Assembly (NCBI GenBank): GCA_963658695.1
Contig: CAVKRN010000031.1
Location: forward strand, 1 to 23,096
Source of the DNA: CAG-791 sp963658695
Lineage (GTDB): Bacteria > Bacillota > Clostridia > Lachnospirales > Lachnospiraceae
Length of the DNA: 23,096 bases
Reading direction: 5' to 3'
Numbering within the stretch: the stretch's first letter is position 1; each line of letters opens with the position of its first letter. Positions 15,066 to 20,787 of the stretch are shown piece by piece. The position numbers and the translations under genes were made by a program. The notes below the pieces were generated by a model that ran no database searches, was not told the DNA's origin, and saw nothing but the letters and a program-made list of their open reading frames with translations.

Positions 15066-15095
15066 ATTCTATCAGATTTCATTTCACTCTGCCAA
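15066..15095 (-). promoter_or_regulatory. Candidate sigma-A promoter of the pilMNO-minor pilin operon
   Basis: On the minus strand TTGGCA and TAGAAT are separated by 18 bases, with a TG one base before the -10 hexamer (extended -10). The predicted start, near 15058, is about 110 bases before the pilM ATG. It lies in the 161-base gap after the prepilin peptidase gene, suggesting that pilM onward has its own promoter. Confidence 0.55.
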
Positions 15096-15163
15096 AAAGC
15101 TTTCGTTGTTGCTGTGCAGCCGCTAACTGGCGACGGGTCCTGGCGGAGTTGTCGAGTGAACTG

Positions 15164-15982
15164 TTACATCAGCGACAGGTACCAGTCGACCAGCGGCTCT
15201 CCCCAGTAGAAGCAGAACAGGATTCCGGCGGAGATGGCGGGCCCGAAGGGTATTTTTTTATTTTTGCTCCCTATGACATAGCAAAGTCCGAAAACGCAGG
15301 AGATGATCACGCACAAGAGGCCGCGCAGGGGTCCCAGATACAAGCCTGCCGCAAAGAACAGCTTGATGTCTCCGCCGCCCAGTCCTTCCTTGCCCGAGAT
15401 CCGGTCGAAAATCAGCGAGATGAGAAGCAGTCCGCCGCCCAGTAAAAAGGCACCGCCGAGCTGCTGAAGGAGTACAGTCCCCAGCTCCTGCCACACCGTC
15501 TCGGCTCCGGGCAGTCCCAGTTCAACAAACGGAAAGGTTACTGCATAAACGACAAGAAGCGCCAGAATCAAGGCGTTCGGAATTCGATAGGACTCCAGAT
15601 CCACCAGTGACAGAGTGAACAGGATGCAGGTAAGAAGAAGGCCGCGGACCAGCTGCGGCGTCAACCCCAGCTGCGTCAGACACAGAAGCCACAGTCCGGC
15701 ACTGACAAGCTCTGTTACCATGTAACGCGGAGAGACTTTTTCCCCACAATAGCGGCACTTTCCCCGCAGCAGCAGATAACTGATAACCGGAATCAGGTCC
15801 GCCGCGCCCAGCTCATGCCCGCAGGCAGTGCAGTGGCTGCGGCCCTTCAGCACGCTTTCTCCATGTACCATACGCCAGGCCATGCAGTTTAGAAAGCTGC
15901 CGAAAACCGCCCCCAATACTACGGCCAGAAGGCAGACATAGGCAGCCAGCGCCGGCACCTGACATAATTCCTGAAAGCTCAT
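15164..15982 (-). CDS. pilD: Bifunctional prepilin peptidase / N-methyltransferase (A24 family)
   Basis: A 272-residue polytopic membrane protein. GSFLNC with a following Arg (residues 28-37) opens the methyltransferase domain. Cysteine pairs C51/C54 and C76/C79 form the zinc site of the DiS_P_DiS domain. The two catalytic aspartates are D128 (VDLESYRIPN) and D205 (GGGDIK). FGPAISAG closes the family pattern. It cleaves class III leaders after Gly and methylates the new N-terminus, so it should process all the pilins in this window. The start has AGAAGGAAA upstream. It is separated from pilM by 161 bases and from the pilin-like gene upstream by a region containing the scaffold gap. Confidence 0.95.
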   Translation of the reverse strand: MSFQELCQVPALAAYVCLLAVVLGAVFGSFLNCMAWRMVHGESVLKGRSHCTACGHELGAADLIPVISYLLLRGKCRYCGEKVSPRYMVTELVSAGLWLLCLTQLGLTPQLVRGLLLTCILFTLSLVDLESYRIPNALILALLVVYAVTFPFVELGLPGAETVWQELGTVLLQQLGGAFLLGGGLLLISLIFDRISGKEGLGGGDIKLFFAAGLYLGPLRGLLCVIISCVFGLCYVIGSKNKKIPFGPAISAGILFCFYWGEPLVDWYLSLM

Positions 15983-16009
15983 ACCATTGATTTCCTTCTC
16001 TGTTTAACC

Positions 16010-16074
16010 ACATCGTTTGCAAAACAACTGCCTGGTACATCGATTTTTAAATAACTAGCCAAACTAACTGGCCC
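16010..16074 (-). repeat. Cluster of short repeats upstream of the prepilin peptidase gene
   Basis: Three related units follow each other: ACATCGTTTGCAAAACAACT (16010), ACATCGATTTTTAAATAACT (16037) and a truncated AACTAACTGGCC (16062). A fourth copy is at 11220. They lie in the leader region of the peptidase gene, just beside the gap. No function is known to me. Confidence 0.5.
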
Positions 16075-16088
16075 TTTTTCCTGATTGC

Positions 16089-16098
16089 NNNNNNNNNN
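16089..16098. other. Scaffold gap (10 N)
   Basis: Ten Ns of unknown real length separate the pilin-like gene from the prepilin peptidase. One side ends in a hairpin repeat, a common cause of assembly breaks. Genes may be missing here. Confidence 0.95.
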
Positions 16099-16099
16099 A

Positions 16100-16149
16100 C
16101 GTGTCAAAAATCCTCAGCGTAGCCCGCTACGCCTACGTTTTTTGACACG
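16100..16149. repeat. Hairpin repeat at the contig edge, terminator-like
   Basis: The outer arms CGTGTCAAAAA and TTTTTGACACG enclose an inner pair GCGTAGC / GCTACGC. It lies just 13 bases past the stop of the pilin-like gene at 16163. It could act as a terminator for that operon, or be a dispersed intergenic palindromic element. Confidence 0.6.
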
Positions 16150-16162
16150 CACTCTCAGCGGT

Positions 16163-16825
16163 TCACTCTTCTCCCGCCGCGTTCTCCGCAATCTTCTTCC
16201 GGTCCGCCTCGATTTCGTCCTTCTGCTGATCCGTCAGGGCATTTCGCTCCGCCATGGTCATAAGCTCATAATCCAGGACTGTACATTTCTTGCCCGTCCA
16301 GCGAAGATTGATGATGGAATTGCCCTGAATCGTAATGGCAATCAGCTGCGCACCACCCTCGGCGCCGAAATTCGGCACACCCTTTGCCCCGGTAATGGCG
16401 TTCTTATTGTCCTCTGCGGAGGTTCGTCCGTAGGGCTCAATGGACGAAAGCTCCGAAAGCGGCAGGCATTTGTGCGTCAGTTCATCGTAATAATAAGTTA
16501 CCAGCCCCTGTGCGCCATCCTGTAGGTAAGTAATGGATGCCACGTCTCTGGCCGTCGCAACGCTGGTGGAATCGGTTTCAATTCGCGCATTGCGAAGATG
16601 CTCCCGGTAACCCGGAATAACCACGAACAGGATGGTACAGACGATCACTGCCGCCAGAAGAACCGCAATCGGAAGAATCATTCCGTCGTCACTATGCAGC
16701 TTGCCTGTTATAGGCCTGCCAGGCGCAGATGAAGCCATTCGGTTCGATGGCTCTGCGGATGCCTTGTCAGCGGGGCTATATCCTCCCCGTACCTTATATG
16801 ATCGATTCTGCGTAAAAACTCCCAT
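16163..16825 (-). CDS. Atypical pilin-like protein with long leader
   Basis: A 220-residue protein. About 48 polar residues precede SDDG, then MILPIAVLLAAVIVCTILFVV, a membrane helix. It continues as YREHLRNARIETDSTSVATARDVASI, which resembles the second half of the pilin N-terminal helix. The C-terminal part (AQLIAITIQGNSIINLRWTG) resembles the strand ending in LLWSG of the pilin at 18725. There is no Glu5 and the leader is unusually long, so processing by PilD is uncertain. It starts 6 bases after the PAP2 stop, with AAGGTGG upstream, so the two are probably cotranscribed. It may be a diverged pilin or a pilin-like accessory membrane protein. Confidence 0.65.
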   Translation of the reverse strand: MGVFTQNRSYKVRGGYSPADKASAEPSNRMASSAPGRPITGKLHSDDGMILPIAVLLAAVIVCTILFVVIPGYREHLRNARIETDSTSVATARDVASITYLQDGAQGLVTYYYDELTHKCLPLSELSSIEPYGRTSAEDNKNAITGAKGVPNFGAEGGAQLIAITIQGNSIINLRWTGKKCTVLDYELMTMAERNALTDQQKDEIEADRKKIAENAAGEE

Positions 16826-16831
16826 ATAGCT

Positions 16832-17407
16832 CTACCACCTTACCCACAGCAACAGTCCGGCTGCAACACCAACCACATATCCGGCCGCCACATCCTTTGG
16901 ATAATGCACGCCGCCCAGCACGCGGATCACGGCAATCACTCCCGCCAGAATCAGGAGTACCACTCCCGCATACAGGTTATGCCGCAATGCGCACATGGCA
17001 ATCACTGCCGCAGAGAACACATGGCGGCTTGGCATCGAGTGCCCGCTTCCGTCGCGCATAATCAGCACTTCTATCTGCCACTCCTCGTAGGGGCGTTTGG
17101 CATTGAACTTACCGCGAACTATGCTGAGCAAAACAAAAGCGATTCCCGGCACCAGCACATCCGGAAGGAGCTTTGCCACTGCCATGCCGATGGCTCCTTT
17201 CGCCTCTGCCGCCTGCCGGAACAAGATCACCAGCATCACCGGGTAAAAAAGAAAAATCCCCCCTGCCAACACCTTATCCGCCGCCTTAAGTACACTCACA
17301 GTCCATGGCCTGTGCCGGAAGGGGCGCGTTATTTTATTGTAGAATTCGGTGTAGTCCCTCTTCTGCATCATTCCCGTTATTGACTGTCGCATCTGTCGCA
17401 ATACCAT
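16832..17407 (-). CDS. PAP2-family membrane phosphatase
   Basis: A 191-residue polytopic protein with the three phosphatase motifs: R98-x6-RP (RGKFNAKRP), PSRH at 126-129, and R162-x5-H168-x3-D172 (RVLGGVHYPKD). Such enzymes dephosphorylate lipid phosphates, for example undecaprenyl pyrophosphate or phosphatidic acid; the substrate cannot be read from the sequence. It lies between the AAA+ gene and the pilin-like gene, with short spacing to both, so it is probably in the same transcript. The start may be one of several Met codons in the first 14 residues; none has a strong ribosome binding site. Confidence 0.85.
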   Translation of the reverse strand: MVLRQMRQSITGMMQKRDYTEFYNKITRPFRHRPWTVSVLKAADKVLAGGIFLFYPVMLVILFRQAAEAKGAIGMAVAKLLPDVLVPGIAFVLLSIVRGKFNAKRPYEEWQIEVLIMRDGSGHSMPSRHVFSAAVIAMCALRHNLYAGVVLLILAGVIAVIRVLGGVHYPKDVAAGYVVGVAAGLLLWVRW

Positions 17408-17488
17408 CCGGCAAACGGATCACTGCACAGCCGTAGCCAAAAGCTCATAATCTACTATTGAGTGCCGCGAGTCATTTATGACAGATCT

Positions 17489-18520
17489 TCACACGTCGGT
17501 TCCGTCATCCCGCAGATCTTCCAGCGTGATCTGCTGCATCTGCTCCGGTGTCGGATGCTCCTTGGCGGCAAGGCGCCTTGCCTGGTTTGTGATGATGGTC
17601 TCAAACAGATTCCGCACTGCCCGCGCGTTGGCAAAGTTCTCCGGTGCCTGCGCCTTCTGGAGCATGAGAAGTGTTTTGACCTGATCCCTTGCATCCGGAT
17701 CCGGTGTGTACTGGTATTTGCGGCAGTTCAGGTCAAAAATCTCCAGCAGCTCATCCACGGTGTAATCCGGAAACGCAATGAACTTATTGAACCGGCTCTC
17801 AAGGCCAGGATTCGAATGAATGAAGGCTTCCATCGGCTGCGTGTAGCCTGCCACAATCACCACAAAATCCTCCCGGTGATCCTCCATCGCCTTTAGGAGC
17901 GTATCGATGGCCTCCTGCCCGAAATCACTGCCGCCTGCCGCTCCGCTCCGAGCGAGGGAATAGGCTTCATCGATGAAGAGAACGCCTCCCATGGCTTCCT
18001 CGATCTTCTTCTGCGTCTTCACCGCGGTCTGTCCGACATACCCCGCCACAAGCCCCGAGCGGTCACATTCCACGAGCTGCCCCTTCGACAAAACGCCCAG
18101 CTTCCGGTAGAGTCTTGCCAGAATTCTGGCCACCGTTGTCTTGCCGGTCCCGGGATTTCCGGTGAAGACCAAATGCATGGACACCGGCACATTCTTCATA
18201 CCGGCATCCTTCCGAAGCCTCTGGATTCGCGTGAAATCATACAGCTCCTTCACATCATGCTTGATCCCGGTCAGTCCGATGAGCGCGTTCAAATCCTCCA
18301 TCGGATCGGTTTCCGGCTCCTTGGGCGGAAAGGTTTCCTGTGCCTTCGCCAGCGCCTTCTTCGCCTCTGCCAGAGCCTCCTCTGCCGCAGGCTTCGTTTC
18401 TGCCTCCGGAGCCACAGGCTTTGCCCTGTCGCAATCTGCCCTGTTGCAATCTGGATGATTCTCATACAGATCTCCGTAAAGATCTGCGAACGGATTCTGA
18501 CTCACGCTGCTATCCCCCAT
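17489..18520 (-). CDS. AAA+ ATPase of the CbxX/CfxQ (SpoVK-like) family
   Basis: About 343 residues. The N-terminal 75 residues are polar and Ala/Glu-rich. The AAA+ core follows: DLNALIGLTGIK at about 77, Walker A GNPGTGKTT (121-129), the GYVGQT pore-type loop (160-165), Walker B VLFIDEA (180-186), an Arg finger in ESRFNKFI (R243) and a sensor-2-like NARAVRNLFE (298-307). This family forms hexameric remodelling ATPases, such as SpoVK or the Rubisco activase CbbX. Its partner here is unknown. It heads a minus-strand run with the PAP2 and pilin-like genes and is divergent from the pilin gene. ATG 18520 is chosen; ATG 18544 is also possible, and the frame extends to a TTG at 18553. Confidence 0.85.
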   Translation of the reverse strand: MGDSSVSQNPFADLYGDLYENHPDCNRADCDRAKPVAPEAETKPAAEEALAEAKKALAKAQETFPPKEPETDPMEDLNALIGLTGIKHDVKELYDFTRIQRLRKDAGMKNVPVSMHLVFTGNPGTGKTTVARILARLYRKLGVLSKGQLVECDRSGLVAGYVGQTAVKTQKKIEEAMGGVLFIDEAYSLARSGAAGGSDFGQEAIDTLLKAMEDHREDFVVIVAGYTQPMEAFIHSNPGLESRFNKFIAFPDYTVDELLEIFDLNCRKYQYTPDPDARDQVKTLLMLQKAQAPENFANARAVRNLFETIITNQARRLAAKEHPTPEQMQQITLEDLRDDGTDV

Positions 18521-18609
18521 GCGTTTACGCTCACTGATCAACATGATGAACAATCATAGCCGATTTTAAGCGAAATTCACCAGAAAATAAACAACTACTG
18601 CTCTTTTCA

Positions 18610-18638
18610 TTGCCTGCGGCAGGTAAATTCGCTACAAT
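18610..18638 (+). promoter_or_regulatory. Sigma-A-like promoter of the pilin gene with a palindrome in the spacer
   Basis: TTGCCT and TACAAT are separated by exactly 17 bases, giving a start near 18645 and an untranslated leader of about 80 bases. The spacer contains the palindrome CCTGC-G-GCAGG (18613-18623), placed where a repressor would block RNA polymerase. Operator function is inference. Confidence 0.65.
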
Positions 18639-18724
18639 AACAAAGTTCTGTAAGGTACTCATAAATAGAGGCCTTATAGCGAAACATTTTAAACCGCATG
18701 ATTGGTATAAAGGGCTTTCACCTT

Positions 18725-19627
18725 ATGAACAAAAATCTGTATAAAAACAGAAACGGTTTCACACTGGCGGAGCTGCTCATCGTAGTAGCGATTATTGGCG
18801 TACTGGTTGCGATTTCAATTCCGATTTTCACCAACCAGATGGAGCGGAGCCGGGAGGCAGTTGATCTTGCCAATGTCCGTGCAGCCTACGCGCAGGTTAT
18901 GAGCGATGCCGTCACCGAGAACAAAATCGGGGAGGGCAGCACTTACGATACGGCGACCAATCGCTACTCCATGAATGTGAATCTGGTGCAGAAGCAGATC
19001 GGGTGGCAATCCTCCAATGTCACAATCGCCGGCATCACACCGAGTGATACCGTGCATTGGATCGGACAGGTCCTGCCGGGAAGTGCCTGTACCGTATTCT
19101 ATGACGCAGATAGCAGCAGTGTCACACTTCTTTGGAGCGGACTCACTGTTAAAAATGACTACCAGTGGAAATACAGTAACGGCAAGCTCTCTTTGAACAA
19201 CGCAAGTGTAGTAAACGTTTGGACTGCAAGCTCGATTCCGAATGCGATTGATAGTACGCTCGACGATGGAAAAACCTTTACCGTAGGTGCTCTTTCAGAT
19301 AAGCTGAAAGCTGCAACAGAAAACGGCAAATATCAATTCGAGATCGGCTACTTTATAACCAAAGCAGATGGAACCGTTATCGTGGATTCCGGTTATATCG
19401 TGCTCGATGATAATCAGAGAACCTTGAATATCACCACAGAAGAGCAAAAGCTGCTTGATCAGGGAAGTAATGCCTACAGCATTATCAATAAAGATGTCAC
19501 TGCCGGTGAGGATTGCAAGGTTTGTGTCCAGCTCTTTAAAGTGGTTAAAAACGATGGAAATCGAAGCGGCGCAATCAAGCTCACGGATGACGAAGCCTCT
19601 GAGCTATCGAATTTGATCACTTTTTAA
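18725..19627 (+). CDS. Type IV prepilin, probable major (shaft) pilin
   Basis: A 300-residue protein. Leader MNKNLYKNRNG is cleaved before FTLAELLIVVAIIGVLVAISIPIF, with Phe1 and Glu5 in place. The conserved N-terminal helix runs to about residue 60. A first globular region (to about 140) ends in SVTLLWSG. A second region of about 150 residues, with more A+T-rich codons, follows. At 300 residues it is roughly twice the usual major pilin and has two soluble domains. ATG 18725 is chosen because AAAGGG lies about 10 bases upstream; the in-frame ATG at 18698 has no ribosome binding site and would lengthen the leader. It is monocistronic, with its own strong promoter, as expected for an abundant shaft subunit. 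Confidence 0.85.
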   Translation: MNKNLYKNRNGFTLAELLIVVAIIGVLVAISIPIFTNQMERSREAVDLANVRAAYAQVMSDAVTENKIGEGSTYDTATNRYSMNVNLVQKQIGWQSSNVTIAGITPSDTVHWIGQVLPGSACTVFYDADSSSVTLLWSGLTVKNDYQWKYSNGKLSLNNASVVNVWTASSIPNAIDSTLDDGKTFTVGALSDKLKAATENGKYQFEIGYFITKADGTVIVDSGYIVLDDNQRTLNITTEEQKLLDQGSNAYSIINKDVTAGEDCKVCVQLFKVVKNDGNRSGAIKLTDDEASELSNLITF

Positions 19628-19656
19628 GGAAATGCTGATTAAATCAGTGTTTCCTT
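19624..19656 (+). repeat. Palindromic element overlapping the pilin stop codon
   Basis: AAGGAAATGCTGATT (19626-19640) pairs with AATCAGTGTTTCCTT (19642-19656); the only two non-Watson-Crick positions are G-U in RNA. The first 19 bases recur exactly on the minus strand at 20787-20769. It may serve as a terminator, though no T-run follows. Confidence 0.7.
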
Positions 19657-19770
19657 GGAAACCTCCGGTGGATCGATTTGACGAAGGATACCTTTTGCAC
19701 GTTCTTGCGCGATATCGGCAAAGAAGCCAAATCCGATCAAGGATTTCGATAGGAAAGGGATTGTTTTATC

Positions 19771-20064
19771 ATGTTCTTATTCTGTAAACGAGTGACGCTG
19801 GCCAATGGCAGCAAGGAAGAGATTGATCGCAAGGAGAAGCTGCTAAAGGATGCCGGCATTAGAACCAATTCCTGGAGCACCGGCGCCCCTGTGGTTCTCG
19901 GCGGCCCTCATATGAAGACCGCAGACTGGGCGGATGGACACTATGTTAACCACGATGATGAACGTGTCGTGTACCATCTCGAGGTGGCTCAAAAGGACCA
20001 GTTCCGCGCCATGAAGGTCTTGATGGGCGAGGATACGGCTCTTGGCGAGGACTTTATTAAATGA
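19771..20064 (+). CDS. Small protein of unknown function, coupled to endonuclease III
   Basis: A 97-residue soluble protein with no signal peptide or membrane segment. It opens with a hydrophobic strand (MFLFCKRVTL), then a charged helix (KEEIDRKEKLLKDAGI), a middle part with VVLGGPHMKT and HYVNHDDE, and a second strand/helix (VYHLEVAQKDQFRAMKVLMG). I do not recognise the family. The shape resembles small ferredoxin-like single-domain proteins. AGGAAAGGG lies 11 bases upstream of the ATG. The stop overlaps the nth start as ATGA, so the two are translationally coupled. Confidence 0.75.
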   Translation: MFLFCKRVTLANGSKEEIDRKEKLLKDAGIRTNSWSTGAPVVLGGPHMKTADWADGHYVNHDDERVVYHLEVAQKDQFRAMKVLMGEDTALGEDFIK

Positions 20065-20726
20065 CACGGAAGGAGCTGGCACTTGCCGTCATAGAACGGC
20101 TCAAAAAGGAATATCCGGCCTCCCAGTGCAGCCTGGATTATACCGATGCCTGGCAGCTTCTGGTGAGCGTCCGACTGGCTGCCCAGTGTACCGATGCACG
20201 AGTGAACATTGTCATGAAGGATCTGCTGAAGGCATACCCCAGCGTTGCATCGCTGGCAGAGGCTTCGCCGGAGGAGATTGAGGCCATTGTCCGTCCCTGC
20301 GGCCTTGGCCGGTCCAAGGCAAGAGATATTCACGCCTGCATGTGTGTTCTCCACAATAAATATCAGGATCTCGTTCCGGATACCATGGAGGCACTCCTCT
20401 CCCTTCCCGGCGTTGGTCGCAAAAGTGCCAACCTGATTCTGGGCGACGTCTACGGAAAACCTGCCATCGTCACTGACACCCATTGCATTCGTCTCTCGAA
20501 TCTCATCGGTCTTGTTGACAACATGAAGGATCCCGGAAAGGTGGAAAAAGCGCTGTGCGAGATTGTTCCCCCCGAAGAGGGCAATCAGCTTTGCCACCGC
20601 TTTGTGGACCACGGAAGGGCGGTCTGCATCGCAAGACATCCTAGGTGCGAAGCCTGCTGCCTGGCCGATCTGTGCCGCTATCATAATGAGCAGACAGCAG
20701 ATGGCACATCTATCTTGCATCAATGA
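20061..20726 (+). CDS. nth: Endonuclease III (DNA glycosylase/AP lyase)
   Basis: A 221-residue HhH-GPD enzyme of base excision repair that removes oxidised pyrimidines and cleaves the abasic site. The helix-hairpin-helix LPGVGRK contains the catalytic lysine K121, and VTDTH contains the catalytic aspartate D139. The [4Fe-4S] ligands C189, C196, C199 and C205 follow the C-x6-C-x2-C-x5-C pattern. The length is close to the E. coli enzyme. It starts inside the stop of the preceding gene (ATGA) and converges with the helicase gene 46 bases away. Confidence 0.97.
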   Translation: MTRKELALAVIERLKKEYPASQCSLDYTDAWQLLVSVRLAAQCTDARVNIVMKDLLKAYPSVASLAEASPEEIEAIVRPCGLGRSKARDIHACMCVLHNKYQDLVPDTMEALLSLPGVGRKSANLILGDVYGKPAIVTDTHCIRLSNLIGLVDNMKDPGKVEKALCEIVPPEEGNQLCHRFVDHGRAVCIARHPRCEACCLADLCRYHNEQTADGTSILHQ

Positions 20727-20768
20727 CAGTTCCCCTACTGCAAAAACATTCTTGTTATCAAAAACGCC

Positions 20769-20787
20769 TTAATCAGCATTTCCTTAA
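20769..20787 (-). repeat. Second copy (half) of the palindromic element, over the helicase stop codon
   Basis: On the minus strand this reads TTAAGGAAATGCTGATTAA, an exact 19-base match to 19624-19642. The helicase ends inside it (LRKC-stop). The right arm is not preserved here. Confidence 0.65.

Noticed and set aside
15164..18520. Competence (com) DNA-uptake operon
   Set aside because: There is no ComGA/ComGB homologue and the PilM/PilN/PilO set belongs to true T4P systems rather than the minimal comG operon.
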